Below, piece after piece: positions 16,125 through 25,583 of a stretch of DNA of 64,000 nt. The DNA is taken from positions 1 through 64,000 of the forward strand of contig CAZLQZ010000007.1 of the NCBI GenBank assembly GCA_964561995.1. Reading direction: 5' to 3'. Under the pieces are notes generated by a model. It ran no database searches and was not told the DNA's origin. It saw only the letters and a list, made by a program, of their open reading frames with translations. Origin of the DNA: JABIAG01 sp964561995. GTDB lineage: Archaea; Nanobdellota; Nanobdellia; Woesearchaeales; JABIAG01. Both the position numbers and the translations under genes were made by a program. How positions within the stretch are numbered: the stretch's first letter is position 1; every line of letters starts with the position of its first letter.

Positions 16125-17747
16125 ATGTCAGAAAAGAATAATCAACCAATATTTGTATTATCAGAAGATGCTTTAAGAAACTCAGGGAGAGCTGCTCAAA
16201 AAAATAATATTGCTGCTGCTAAAATTGTAGCAGAAACAGTAAGAACAACATTAGGTCCAAAAGGTATGGATAAAATGTTAGTAAATTCAATTAATGAAGT
16301 TATAGTAACTAATGATGGTGTAACAATTTTAGAAGAAATGCAAATTGAACATCCTGCAGCTAAAATGATTGTTGAAGTTGCTAAAACTCAAGAAGATGAA
16401 ATTGGTGATGGTACAACTACTGCTGTAGTTTTTGCAGGTGAATTATTAAAACAAGCAGAATCTTTACTCGAAAAAAATATTCATCCAACTATTATTGCAA
16501 GAGGTTATAGGCAAGCTGCAGACAAAGCTCAATTTGTTCTTAATGTTATTGCTGAAAAAGCTTTACCTGAAGATCAGGACTTAATTAAGAAGATTGCAAT
16601 GACTGCTATGACTGGAAAAGGTGCTGAATCTTCTAAAGAAGTTCTTTCTAATTTAGTTGTTAAAGCCGCGGCTTGTGTTTTTGATGGTGGTTTAGATAGA
16701 AAATCTATTAGAATTGAAAAAAAAATAGGAGATAGTGTTGAAGAATCTGAATTAATTAATGGTATTGTTTTAGATAAAGAAAAAGTTCATCCTTCAATGC
16801 CTGATTCAATTTCTGAAGCAAAGATTGCTTTAATTGATACTTCATTAGAAGTAAAAGATACAGAAATGGATGCTAAAATTTCTATTACTGACCCTTCACA
16901 AATGCAAGATTTTCTTGATATGGAAGAAAAAATGATTCGAAGAATGACGGATAAAGTAATTAAGTCCGGTGCAAATGTCGTTCTTTGTCAAAAAGGAATT
17001 GATGATTTAGCTCAACATTATCTTGCTAAAGAAGGAATTTATGCTTGTAGAAGAGTTAAAAAATCTGATATGGAAGCATTATCAAAAGCGACAAGTGCTA
17101 ATATAATTACTAATCTTAATGATTTAACTCAAAAAGATCTTGGAATTGCTGGTGCAGTTGAACAAGTGAAAGTTAATGATGAAGAGATGACTTATGTTAG
17201 AGATTGTGAAAATCCTAAATCTGTTACAATTTTAGTAAGAGGTGGAACAGAACATGTTATTGCTGAAGTTAAACGTGCTTTAGAAGATGCAATTGGTGAT
17301 GTTTCTGCTGCTTTGAAAAATCATAAAGTTGTTGCTGGAGCTGGAAGTGTCGAAGTTGAACTTGCTAAAGAAATTAGAAAATTTGCTGAATCATTATCTG
17401 GCAGAGAACAGTTAGCAGTTAAAGCATTTGCTGAAGCATTGGATGTTATTCCTACAACTTTAGCAGAAAATGCTGGTCTTGATCCAATTGATGTTTTGAC
17501 TGGATTAAAAGCAGCTCATGATGATGGTAGAAAATGGGCAGGTATTGATGTTTTTTCAGGTAAAGTAATTGATGCTTGGGAATGTGGCATTGTTGAACCT
17601 TTGAAAATAAAAACTCAAGCTATTAGTTCAGCTACTGAAGTTGCTGTAATGATATTAAGAATTGATGATGTTATTGCTGCAGGAAAACCTTCTCAACCTG
17701 AAGGAATGCCACCTATGGGCGGAATGCCTCATGGAATGGGAATGTAA
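16125..17747 (+). CDS. thsA: Thermosome (group II chaperonin) subunit
   Basis: 540 residues from the ATG at 16125. An upstream in-frame TTG (16104) is rejected because the GGAGG ribosome site lies between it and the ATG. ATP-binding and hydrolysis motifs are present: LGPKGMDKM, NDGVTIL and GDGTTTAVVFAGELL near residues 40-95; the apical domain and lid follow. The C-terminal tail is Met/Gly/Pro-rich (PPMGGMPHGMGM), as in other archaeal chaperonins. It forms a double ring that folds proteins in its cavity. It is the only chaperonin gene in the window. Confidence 0.97.
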   Translation: MSEKNNQPIFVLSEDALRNSGRAAQKNNIAAAKIVAETVRTTLGPKGMDKMLVNSINEVIVTNDGVTILEEMQIEHPAAKMIVEVAKTQEDEIGDGTTTAVVFAGELLKQAESLLEKNIHPTIIARGYRQAADKAQFVLNVIAEKALPEDQDLIKKIAMTAMTGKGAESSKEVLSNLVVKAAACVFDGGLDRKSIRIEKKIGDSVEESELINGIVLDKEKVHPSMPDSISEAKIALIDTSLEVKDTEMDAKISITDPSQMQDFLDMEEKMIRRMTDKVIKSGANVVLCQKGIDDLAQHYLAKEGIYACRRVKKSDMEALSKATSANIITNLNDLTQKDLGIAGAVEQVKVNDEEMTYVRDCENPKSVTILVRGGTEHVIAEVKRALEDAIGDVSAALKNHKVVAGAGSVEVELAKEIRKFAESLSGREQLAVKAFAEALDVIPTTLAENAGLDPIDVLTGLKAAHDDGRKWAGIDVFSGKVIDAWECGIVEPLKIKTQAISSATEVAVMILRIDDVIAAGKPSQPEGMPPMGGMPHGMGM

Positions 17748-18476
17748 TTATTTTTTCCAAGCTGACATAAAGAAGTCTAAATATTCTTTTGTCAAAGCTT
17801 TATTTTTTATTAAAACTGCACAAGGGCCATTCCAATTAATTAGAATTATTTTTTCTTTATATATTCCTACGTCACCTGGAAATGAAACATTACTAAATCT
17901 TGTTTGCCAGTATTTAGAATTGATAACTTTATGATTTTTCTTAAAGGATTTTTCATTTTTTTTTGATATTAATAGATAATCTATTATTTTTCTTTCTTTT
18001 TTTAATACTCCTGCCCATTCGTAAAATATTTTTGCATTTTTATCTGAGCTAGATTTTCCAGTTCCATATCCATAATTTATGGAATCTGGTGTAAAGTCTG
18101 CTAGAAATTCAATATATGCCCCTCTTAATGCTTTCATTCCTTCAAACATTTTAACTTCATTTTTTGTTTCTGATTTTTTTTGTAGTATTTTCAGTTTATC
18201 AATATTATCTTCAATATTTTTCTTTTTTTCATTAAAAAGTGTTAGGATTTTTTCTGGGTCTGAAGCTTGAAAATATTTTGTTTTTATCTTAGTTATCCAA
18301 CTTACTAGTTTTTTATTTTCTAATGATTCAAGAATTTCATAAATTTTAGAGTTTGGTACTGTGGATTTTTTTGATAAAGGTCCAGTTGTTGTTAAACCTA
18401 ATTCTAATAATGCCAAATAAACTTTTGTTTCTCTTTTTGTCAATCCAACTTCAGATAATAATTCTTTGACTTCCAT
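17748..18476 (-). CDS. TrmB-like transcriptional regulator 1
   Basis: 242 residues. A winged helix at about 1-75 (LTKRETKVYLALLELGLTTT, then a recognition region with NSKIYEILESLENKKLVSW), a short coiled linker (about 75-105) and a C-terminal domain of about 130 residues follow. It is shorter than sugar-sensing TrmB (about 340), so the ligand is unknown. The gene has a TATA box around 18497-18506, about 25 bases before the ATG (leaderless), and is divergent from a binding-protein gene at 18594, the partner it probably controls. Its stop codon abuts the thermosome stop. Confidence 0.88.
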   Translation of the reverse strand: MEVKELLSEVGLTKRETKVYLALLELGLTTTGPLSKKSTVPNSKIYEILESLENKKLVSWITKIKTKYFQASDPEKILTLFNEKKKNIEDNIDKLKILQKKSETKNEVKMFEGMKALRGAYIEFLADFTPDSINYGYGTGKSSSDKNAKIFYEWAGVLKKERKIIDYLLISKKNEKSFKKNHKVINSKYWQTRFSNVSFPGDVGIYKEKIILINWNGPCAVLIKNKALTKEYLDFFMSAWKK

Positions 18477-18593
18477 TTTATTATTAATTTTACTGAATAT
18501 TTAAATGTTTTCAATTACTACTCCCTTTTGGGGTAATTTATCTTTATAAGTAATTGTTACTTACTTTAATTAAAAGAAAAGAGGTGTATGAAA

Positions 18594-19643
18594 ATGAAAA
18601 AATTATTTTTATTATTAGCTTTAATTTTGCTTGTTGGTTGTGCAAATGAAGGATATAGAGTTGGAGTAATAGTTCCTTTATCAGGTAGTCAAGCAGTACT
18701 TGGAAATGATTATAGGCAAGGATTGGAACTTTATGATTCGGATATTGAATATATTTTTCAAGATTCAATGGGTGATGTAAAATCTGCTGTATCTGCTTAT
18801 TATCAATTAAAGATTCAAGACGTGGATGCGATTGTTGTTGTTAGTTCTGGTGATGAAGCAATAATTGAATTGGCAGATAAAGATGATATTCCATTATTAT
18901 TAACTGGATCGTCAACTGCAAGTCTAGCTTCAAGAAGTGAGTGGGCATTTAGATATTTTACTAATGCTGATGTAGATGCAAGAATTATTGCTAATTATGC
19001 AATTGATGAATTACAATTGAAAAGTTTTGGAATACTTCATGTTGTTGATAATTACGGGTATAGTTATGCTGAAGTTTTTAAGGAAGAAGTTGAAAATAAT
19101 GGCAAAAAAGTAATCGGTGTTGAATCATTTCAATATGCTGATTTTGATTATAGAACTCAGTTATTAAAGTTAAAAGATGCAGACTCAATATATATTATTG
19201 GTTTAGATTATCAAATTGCTGAAGCATTAAAAGAAATTAATGAGTTAGGTATAAATGCAAAAGTCCTTGCTTTGGGTACAATTGCAACCCAATATGGTAT
19301 TAATTTATCGGAAGGAACTGCAAATGGAGTTTATACAAATGCCTTTTGTACTGATGAAATTCCTGAGTTGTATAGAACTAAATTTATGGATTATTATGGT
19401 AAAGAACCAGGTTTTTATTCGGAAATTGGTTATGATATGGCAAAATTAATTGATATTGCAAATGTTGATGGTAAGATAACTAAAGATGAATTTGTTAATA
19501 ATTTGCTTATGTTAAATAATATTGAAACTAATCTTGGTAATGTTAGTGCAATGGATGATGGTGAATTATTTATTCCTGTTTGTACTAAAGTAATTGAAGG
19601 TAATAAAATAAAAGATGTTATTACTGGGAATTATTATGGTTAA
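18594..19643 (+). CDS. Branched-chain-amino-acid-type substrate-binding lipoprotein 1
   Basis: About 349 residues. Signal and lipobox LVGC, then the periplasmic-binding-protein type I fold opening YRVGVIVPLSGSQAVLGNDY. GAGGTG (18581-18586) is one base from the first ATG (18588) and seven from the second (18594), so the second start is preferred. The lipid-anchored receptor delivers ligand to the LivHMGF core further along the cluster. It is divergent from TrmB regulator 1. The ligand could be an amino acid, amide or related compound; the sequence does not decide. Confidence 0.88.
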   Translation: MKKLFLLLALILLVGCANEGYRVGVIVPLSGSQAVLGNDYRQGLELYDSDIEYIFQDSMGDVKSAVSAYYQLKIQDVDAIVVVSSGDEAIIELADKDDIPLLLTGSSTASLASRSEWAFRYFTNADVDARIIANYAIDELQLKSFGILHVVDNYGYSYAEVFKEEVENNGKKVIGVESFQYADFDYRTQLLKLKDADSIYIIGLDYQIAEALKEINELGINAKVLALGTIATQYGINLSEGTANGVYTNAFCTDEIPELYRTKFMDYYGKEPGFYSEIGYDMAKLIDIANVDGKITKDEFVNNLLMLNNIETNLGNVSAMDDGELFIPVCTKVIEGNKIKDVITGNYYG

Positions 19644-19745
19644 CATCAACAAATTTATTATTTTTTATTGTTTTCATTTTAAAATCTTTATTTGAAACAA
19701 TTCCATTTTCATCAAAACTGATTATGTTTGATGCACCACTATAAA
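19621..19745 (-). pseudogene. Relict C-terminal end of a substrate-binding protein
   Basis: The translated tail, including NIISFDENGIVSNKDFKMKT, matches the C-terminal end of the cluster's binding proteins (compare LSFDENGDVKKTIFIKTIKD at the end of the protein at 22909-24003). No signal, lipobox or ligand domain remains upstream; the reading frame continues into sequence antisense to a TrmB tail. It is one side of a deletion scar. Confidence 0.75.
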
Positions 19746-19907
19746 TATACAGAATTGGATATTCCTTCAAATATTGATCTCTATGGGGATAAAACCCTGA
19801 TCTTGGCTTGGACGCCACAACCAATTGCTTTTTTAATAACTTCTAATGAAGTTACAGAAACATTTAAACAATTATTTTATAAACTTTGGAAAAAAGCAGA
19901 AAAATAA
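19740..19907 (+). pseudogene. Relict C-terminal end of a TrmB-like regulator
   Basis: In the plus frame ending with TAA at 19905-19907 the translation contains SNIDLYGDKTLILAW and ends FKQLFYKLWKKAEK. This matches the ends of the intact TrmB-like proteins (FGDNVLIVSF...VFYNMWKIAKK and YGDKCGFFTF). The DNA-binding domain is missing; an in-frame ATG at 19731 is antisense to the adjoining binding-protein relict. With that relict it forms the outer ends of a former divergent pair. Confidence 0.75.
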
Positions 19908-19924
19908 TTTTTCTGCGTTTGATT

Positions 19925-20989
19925 TTATTCTAAAGTATTGGTATTTTCATCTGAAAATTGGATATTTTTAATTGGAAAATTAAATTCTCCAAATTCTTTT
20001 GGAATAATTTCTCCATTAATGCCACTAAAGTTGTTTAAATTATTCATTTTTTCAGCTGTATCAATTTGATTGTTGCCAATTAAATTAGATAAGTCACATC
20101 CAATTGCTGAAAATTGACTGCCTTGAGAATCATATTTTGATTTGTATTCTTGATTAAAATTTAAAGCTTTAGTTCCAGATGAAAATAGGTAGGCAGAACG
20201 AGTTGTGTATACTTTTTCTAAAATGATTGGATTATTTTTATAATCGTTGTCATGCCACATCCATGCAGTAAATATTTTTGCTTCGATTCCTGATTCTTTT
20301 AGTTTAGAAATTATTTGTAAACTTTGTTTGTCATAAGCAATTACTAAAATTGAATCTACTTTATTATTTTTCAATTTAGTAATTTGAGTTGAAAAATCTA
20401 ATTCTGTTGCTTGAAATGAATCTTTGTAAACTGGTATTTCATTTGATTCAAAAAACAATTGAGCGGCTTTTGCATAAGTTTGTCCAAATTCATTTTGAAC
20501 ATAAAAAATTCCTGCTTTAGATGCTTCATTTTTAATCATTGAATCAGCAAGAGTTTTTGCAGCATTTTCTCCATCTAAATAAAATCTAAATACTGTATCG
20601 CCTCCCCTTTTTCCAACTTCGGAAGCAGTAGTTATGGTTGTTATAACAAACTTTTTTTCATCTTTAGCAATAGGTAATATTGCCGGAACAATTGTACTTA
20701 ATCCAACTATTGTTAAGTCAACATTATCTATTGAATTTAATTTGTTAAATGCACTTACTCCTTTTGATGCGATACCTTCACAATCTTCAAAAATGTAAAC
20801 TATGTTGCCAGGATTACATATTTCTAAACCTTTTTGCATTTCAGCACCCAAATAAGCTTGAGGACCACTTAATGGCATTACAATTCCCACTTTAATTTTT
20901 CCTTCATCTTTTTGAGTTGAAAATATTGCTGTTGCTACAAATATCATTATTAATAGAATTCCTAATATCAAATATGTTTGTTTTTTCAT
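19925..20989 (-). CDS. Branched-chain-amino-acid-type substrate-binding protein 2
   Basis: 354 residues, type I binding fold starting KIKVGIVMPLSGPQAYLGAE. Unlike the others it has no lipobox cysteine; residues 5-25 form an uncleaved-looking membrane helix, so it is probably tethered by that helix. It begins 6 bases after livF, with the Shine-Dalgarno GAAGGTAA overlapping the livF stop, so it is co-translated with the ATPase. No TrmB partner adjoins it. Ligand unknown. Confidence 0.87.
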   Translation of the reverse strand: MKKQTYLILGILLIMIFVATAIFSTQKDEGKIKVGIVMPLSGPQAYLGAEMQKGLEICNPGNIVYIFEDCEGIASKGVSAFNKLNSIDNVDLTIVGLSTIVPAILPIAKDEKKFVITTITTASEVGKRGGDTVFRFYLDGENAAKTLADSMIKNEASKAGIFYVQNEFGQTYAKAAQLFFESNEIPVYKDSFQATELDFSTQITKLKNNKVDSILVIAYDKQSLQIISKLKESGIEAKIFTAWMWHDNDYKNNPIILEKVYTTRSAYLFSSGTKALNFNQEYKSKYDSQGSQFSAIGCDLSNLIGNNQIDTAEKMNNLNNFSGINGEIIPKEFGEFNFPIKNIQFSDENTNTLE

Positions 20990-20995
20990 TTTTAA

Positions 20996-21697
20996 TTACC
21001 TTCCGCCAAAATAAATGTTTTTTATTTTTTCATTGTTTAATATGTCTTTATTGCCTTTCAAAGCAATCTTTCCATCTTCTAAAATGTAAGTTGTGTCAGC
21101 AATACTTACTGCTTGTTTAGCATTTTGTTCAACTATTATAATTGAAACTCCTTCGTTTTTTATTTCAATTATTTTTTGAAATATTTCTTTCATTGCTTTT
21201 GGACTTAAACCTAATGAAGGCTCATCCAGTAATAATAATTTTGGTTTTTGAATTAATGCACGAGCAATAGCTAACATCTGTTGTTGTCCACCTGATAAAG
21301 TGTAAGCATATTGATTCTCTTTTTCTTTTAAAATTGGGAATTTTTTAAAAATTTCTTTTATGTTAGTTTTTAATAGTTCATGGTTAGTCATAACAAAAGC
21401 TCCCATTTCTAAATTTTCCTTTACTGTTAAATCTGAAAATACTTGCCTTCCTTGGGGAACAAAAGAAATTCCTTCATAAATTAATTCATGAGTGAGTAAA
21501 TTTCTAATGTTTTTATTATTAAATATTATTTCTCCAGAATAAACATCGCATAAATTAAATATACTTTTTAGTAATGTAGATTTGCCTGCACCATTAGGAC
21601 CTATAATTGCAACGATTTCATTATCTGCTTCGAAATCTATTCCTTTGAGTATCTCGGACTTGTTATAACCTGCTTTTAAGTTGGAAATCTTTAACAT
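20996..21697 (-). CDS. livF: ABC transporter ATPase LivF-type
   Basis: 233 residues: Walker A GPNGAGKST near 34, signature LSGGQQQMLAIARAL near 134, Walker B LLLLDEPSLGLSP near 155. The short arm and GRQVFSDLTVKENLEMGAF region are typical of LivF, which pairs with LivG to energise the LivH/LivM permease. It heads an operon with binding protein 2. Only one LivF is present for all the binding proteins here. Confidence 0.93.
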   Translation of the reverse strand: MLKISNLKAGYNKSEILKGIDFEADNEIVAIIGPNGAGKSTLLKSIFNLCDVYSGEIIFNNKNIRNLLTHELIYEGISFVPQGRQVFSDLTVKENLEMGAFVMTNHELLKTNIKEIFKKFPILKEKENQYAYTLSGGQQQMLAIARALIQKPKLLLLDEPSLGLSPKAMKEIFQKIIEIKNEGVSIIIVEQNAKQAVSIADTTYILEDGKIALKGNKDILNNEKIKNIYFGGR

Positions 21698-21732
21698 AAT
21701 TAATAAAATAAAAAGATGGTTAATAAATATTA

Positions 21733-22806
21733 CTAATTGCTTATAGTAACAAATTCTCCATTTTTAATTGTTCTTATAATTGCAGTACTATTAATAACGC
21801 CCGTTTCTCCAATATTTAAAGTACCTAATGCACCTTTAAAACCTTGGATTTCAGATAACTCGTTTACTGCTTCTTCTTTTGTTTCTGCTTTTTCAAAAGC
21901 TTTCACAATTAAGTTTATAGCATCATAAGTGTTAGGTGAACCAACAACTGGGTTGTTTTCAAATTTAGCTTTGTAACTATCAACATATTCCGCTGAAGGG
22001 TCTGCTGCTTGAACATACCACATTCCTTCAAACAATTCTGGTTCTTCACTAAATTCAAATGCTTCTATTGCAGTTAAAGGTTTATCGATGCCTTGTTCTT
22101 TTATTTGTTTAGTTAGAATTTCCAATTCAGGTGATAGTGCAAGTAATAAATAAATATCTGGTTTACTTTTTTTTGCTTTAGAAATTAATGTTTTAAAATC
22201 TTTTTCGCCAAAATTAAATTTTTGATCACTGACAATTTCAATATTTGCTTCTTCTAATTTTGGTTTTAAGTCTGCTACAATTGCTGTAGTTCCTTGTTGA
22301 TTTATTTCAAAGATTGCAATTTTTTTAATATCTTTTTCAATTAATTCTTGTACAAAAACTCTATTTTCTTCATTAGGTTGAGTCCAATGGATAAAATTAT
22401 AATTTCCTTTTGCAATAGTTACATCGGAACCAATTCCAATATGTATGATTTTATTTAGATTAGTTACTGGGGACACTACATTACCTGAACCTGATGAAAA
22501 TGAAACAATTGCATCAACGTTATCAATATTAATTAATTTATTTGTAGCTGTTGAAGTTAATTGAGGTTCCATTCTATCATCTTCAAAGATTACTTTATAT
22601 TCATATTTGGTGTTTTCTAATTGTTCTAAAGCAAGATTGACTGAATTTCTTGCCCCATTACCCATAAATGTTAAACTTCCACTTAATGGTAGAATTACTC
22701 CAATTTTAATAAATTCTTTTTCACTTGCATTATTATTTTCTACTTTTGTACATCCAACAATTAATAGTATTATTAACGTTAATAAGAATAGATTTTTTAG
22801 TTTCAT
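21733..22806 (-). CDS. Branched-chain-amino-acid-type substrate-binding lipoprotein 3
   Basis: 357 residues. Signal and lipobox IVGC near residue 19, then FIKIGVILPLSGSLTFMGNG. A complete two-lobed type I binding protein ending FKGALGTLNIGETGVINSTA. It lies just upstream (on the same strand) of livF, 35 bases away, and could be co-transcribed. A TATA-like TTTATATATT near 22826-22838 precedes it. No adjoining TrmB gene. Confidence 0.88.
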   Translation of the reverse strand: MKLKNLFLLTLIILLIVGCTKVENNNASEKEFIKIGVILPLSGSLTFMGNGARNSVNLALEQLENTKYEYKVIFEDDRMEPQLTSTATNKLINIDNVDAIVSFSSGSGNVVSPVTNLNKIIHIGIGSDVTIAKGNYNFIHWTQPNEENRVFVQELIEKDIKKIAIFEINQQGTTAIVADLKPKLEEANIEIVSDQKFNFGEKDFKTLISKAKKSKPDIYLLLALSPELEILTKQIKEQGIDKPLTAIEAFEFSEEPELFEGMWYVQAADPSAEYVDSYKAKFENNPVVGSPNTYDAINLIVKAFEKAETKEEAVNELSEIQGFKGALGTLNIGETGVINSTAIIRTIKNGEFVTISN

Positions 22807-22875
22807 AATTGCTATTATGGGTCTTTAATATATAAAACTAATGCTATTGATTAATATGAAAATGCTCAGAAGGAA

Positions 22876-22895
22876 ATCTTCTGGCACGACTAAAA
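22876..22895. terminator. Small hairpin between binding-protein genes
   Basis: CAGAAG and CTTCTG flank GAAAT. A weak 6-base hairpin downstream of the gene ending at 22909 (minus strand); no strong T run follows, so a terminator role is doubtful. Confidence 0.25.
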
Positions 22896-22908
22896 GTCAA
22901 ATAAAAAA

Positions 22909-24003
22909 TTAATTAATCTTAACAAATTTTCTATCTTTAATTGTTTTGATAAATATTGTTTTTTTTACATCTCCATTTTCATCAAAAGACAAGTTTCCTC
23001 CAGCAAGGTTGTATTCTTTATTTAAAATGTACTCCTTAACTTTTATTGGATCTTCTCCAACATGTGAAATTGCATCGGCAATTATCATAAGAGCGTCATA
23101 CGAATTAATCGCTGTTGCATCTGGGTAAGAGCCATATTTAGTTTTGTATGCATTCCTAAACTTCAAACTTTCTTTTGTTTCAAAGTTTTCATCATAAAAA
23201 TGTGGATAGAATACTCCTTTACTAATTTCGTAATGTTCTTGAATTAATGTTGCACTTTCTGTTCCAAAGCCACCCAAAATAGTAACATTTAAACCGAATT
23301 CTTTAATTTGTTTTAAAGGATTGACCATTCCAACACTACTTATAGGGATGAAAATTGCTTCGGGATTTTTTTCTTTTATCTTAATTAATTCTGTTTTTAC
23401 ATCTGCTTGACCTAATTGTATCTTTTGAACTTCAACAACTTTTCCTCCTAGTTCTTCAAACTTTTCAGTAAAGTAATTTGTATGTTCTGTACAAAATGAT
23501 ACAGTACAACTAACAATTGCAACTTTTCTTATGCCTGAGTTGTAAGTATAATCTGCCAAAGTATATGACATGTCTTTAATTTGAGGAACAGTTCTAAAAA
23601 ATAAATCGTCTTTACTTAAGGAACTTAAAGCGGCAGCAGGGCTAAAAGCTAAAACCTTTTCTTCTAAAAGTGGTACCAGTGCTTCTGTATTTCCATTCCA
23701 AGAATCTCCTATAATAAATTTAACGCCATCTAAATTATGAAGTTTATAAAATGCTGAAACTGTTAGATCACTCTTAGTTTGACTATCTTCAACAATTAAA
23801 TTTATTTTCTTTCCATTTATTCCACCTTCGGAATTAATTATTTCTTTTGCAACTTCTAATCCTTTTACTTCTTGTTGACCAAAATATGAACCCATTCCTG
23901 TTAGAGTTCCAATAACGCCTATATCTACTGTTTTTTCTTGTTTGCAACCAACAAATACTGTACTCATCATTATTATTAATAAAATTGTTAATATTTTTCT
24001 CAT
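22909..24003 (-). CDS. Branched-chain-amino-acid-type substrate-binding lipoprotein 4
   Basis: 364 residues from the ATG at 24003, preceded by AGGAGG (24013-24018). An in-frame ATG 27 codons further upstream is rejected: it lacks a ribosome site, and the signal peptide starts at the inner Met. Signal with lipobox FVGC, then VDIGVIGTLTGMGSYFGQQE. A full type I binding protein with SYDALMIIADA near the end. It is divergent from TrmB regulator 2 (24124). Confidence 0.9.
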   Translation of the reverse strand: MRKILTILLIIMMSTVFVGCKQEKTVDIGVIGTLTGMGSYFGQQEVKGLEVAKEIINSEGGINGKKINLIVEDSQTKSDLTVSAFYKLHNLDGVKFIIGDSWNGNTEALVPLLEEKVLAFSPAAALSSLSKDDLFFRTVPQIKDMSYTLADYTYNSGIRKVAIVSCTVSFCTEHTNYFTEKFEELGGKVVEVQKIQLGQADVKTELIKIKEKNPEAIFIPISSVGMVNPLKQIKEFGLNVTILGGFGTESATLIQEHYEISKGVFYPHFYDENFETKESLKFRNAYKTKYGSYPDATAINSYDALMIIADAISHVGEDPIKVKEYILNKEYNLAGGNLSFDENGDVKKTIFIKTIKDRKFVKIN

Positions 24004-24055
24004 TTTGTTTTTCCTCCTTTTATTACTACTGCAAGGTAATGTCTTTGCATATATT
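24004..24055 (-). promoter_or_regulatory. Leader of binding protein 4, shared with binding protein 5
   Basis: On the minus strand the blocks GACATT, CCTT, AGTAATAAA and GAGG occur in the same order as in the leader of the binding-protein gene at 26674-27741 (27742-27785), each downstream of a TAATATAT promoter element. It includes an imperfect dyad TGCAA...TTGCA. A TrmB operator is possible. Confidence 0.4.
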
Positions 24056-24123
24056 ATCTTTTGTTCTTCTTTTTGGGTGAACAATTGAAAAGATTTAAAT
24101 ATTGCATTTAATTAATTTAAGTT

Positions 24124-24858
24124 ATGGATTTACAAATACTTAGAGAAATTGGATTGACCGACTCTCAAATACGGGTATATTTATCACTGCTTAAATTAGG
24201 AATTTCAAAATCAGGTTTGATAATTAAAGAAACTTCTCTTTCGGGGTCAGTAGTTTATAGAGCATTGGAAGATCTAATTGAGATGGGTTTAGTAAGTTTT
24301 GTTATTAAATCAAAAACTAAGTTTTTTTCAGCTACTTCTCCAAAAAATATTCTTAGATTGTGGGATGATAAAAAAGATAAATTAAAAATGCTGTTACCTG
24401 AACTTGAATCTATTAAAAAGCAAGATTTCACTCCAAAAACAAGAATGTTTGTAGGTTGGAAAGGTGTACAAACTGCATTTAATACTGTTTTTGACGTTTT
24501 ACCAGAAGGAAGCGAATATATTGCTTTTGCAGCGGGATCTGCTAAAGAAGCACCTGAAACTACTAGAATTTTTTTTAAGAATTATCAGAGAAAAAGAATT
24601 GAGATGAAGTATGATGTTAAACTTATTATCAATAAACAAGATGAAGAAACATTTGAGAAAAGATTTCAAGATGTTAAAAAATGGAAAATAAGGTATGTGG
24701 ATGATTTTGCTCCAAGAGGTATAAACGTTTTTGGAGATAATGTTTTAATAGTATCTTTTGAAGAAGTTATTCCTCTTGCTGTAATAATAAGCTCCAAAGC
24801 AATGGCAAATAACTTTAGAAATGTATTTTACAATATGTGGAAAATAGCAAAAAAATAA
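24124..24858 (+). CDS. TrmB-like transcriptional regulator 2
   Basis: 244 residues. Winged helix (LTDSQIRVYLSLLKLGISKS near 11-30, then SGSVVYRALEDLIEMGLVSF), linker, and a C-terminal domain with FGDNVLIVSF near 200. TATA-like GATTTAAATA (24092-24101) is about 25 bases before the ATG, so it is leaderless. It is divergent from binding protein 4, its probable target. The gene end meets the convergent livG stop with a 2-base gap. Confidence 0.88.
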   Translation: MDLQILREIGLTDSQIRVYLSLLKLGISKSGLIIKETSLSGSVVYRALEDLIEMGLVSFVIKSKTKFFSATSPKNILRLWDDKKDKLKMLLPELESIKKQDFTPKTRMFVGWKGVQTAFNTVFDVLPEGSEYIAFAAGSAKEAPETTRIFFKNYQRKRIEMKYDVKLIINKQDEETFEKRFQDVKKWKIRYVDDFAPRGINVFGDNVLIVSFEEVIPLAVIISSKAMANNFRNVFYNMWKIAKK

Positions 24859-24860
24859 AA

Positions 24861-25583
24861 TCAACAACCCAAATAAGCTTCTAATACTTTTTTATTATTT
24901 TTTATTTGTTCCGGTGTTCCTTGAGCAATAACTTTTCCTTCATCCATTACAATTACATTATCGGCAATGTTTAAAACAAATTCCATATCATGTTCAATTA
25001 TTAAAACAGTCTCACCTTTTTTTCTTAAATCTTTTAATATTCTAGATATAGAATTTCTTAGTTTAGGATTAACACCTGCAACTGGTTCATCTAACATAAG
25101 TAACTTGTGAGGATTAATAACACTTCTTGCAATCTCAACTAATCTTTTTTGACCGTAACTTAAGTTTCTACATAATTTATTTTTATGCTCTATCATTTGA
25201 ACAACTTTGAGTATTTCATTAAATTTTCTTTTAATTTTATAGCCAAATAAATTCTTCCAGAATTTTGTATCTTCATTACTTATTGCTAATTTTAAATTTT
25301 CGTTAACGGTTAAATTTCCAAATAATCTTGCTTGTTGAAACATTCTTGAAATTCCCAAATTAGAAATTCGGTTAGTGCTTAAATTAGTTATTTCTTTTTC
25401 TTCAAGTTTAATTTTTCCTGAATCTGATTTAAGTATTCCTGATATTAAATTAAAAACCGTTGTTTTACCTGAACCATTTGGTCCTATTAAAGCTGTAATT
25501 TTTCCTTGTTCAACTTTAAAACTGCATCCATTAACGGCTTTTACTCCACCGAAATATTTTTTTAGATTAGTTATTTTAAGCAT
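24861..25583 (-). CDS. livG: ABC transporter ATPase LivG-type
   Basis: 240 residues: Walker A GPNGSGKTT near 34, Q-loop RMFQQARLF near 86, signature LSYGQKRLVEIARS near 146, Walker B LLMLDEPVAGVNPKL near 167, switch His in IIEHDM. The LivG-type ATPase of the branched-chain amino acid transporter. It is not next to livF or livH. Its ATG overlaps the end of the HEPN gene by 8 bases and has GAGGGA inside that gene as ribosome site, making it the third gene of an MNT-HEPN-livG operon. Confidence 0.93.
   Translation of the reverse strand: MLKITNLKKYFGGVKAVNGCSFKVEQGKITALIGPNGSGKTTVFNLISGILKSDSGKIKLEEKEITNLSTNRISNLGISRMFQQARLFGNLTVNENLKLAISNEDTKFWKNLFGYKIKRKFNEILKVVQMIEHKNKLCRNLSYGQKRLVEIARSVINPHKLLMLDEPVAGVNPKLRNSISRILKDLRKKGETVLIIEHDMEFVLNIADNVIVMDEGKVIAQGTPEQIKNNKKVLEAYLGC

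Noticed and set aside
19621..19824. 67-residue ORF on the minus strand read as an independent gene
   Set aside because: Only its C-terminal half resembles a known family (a binding-protein tail); the first half is antisense to a TrmB tail. Treated as part of a deletion scar.
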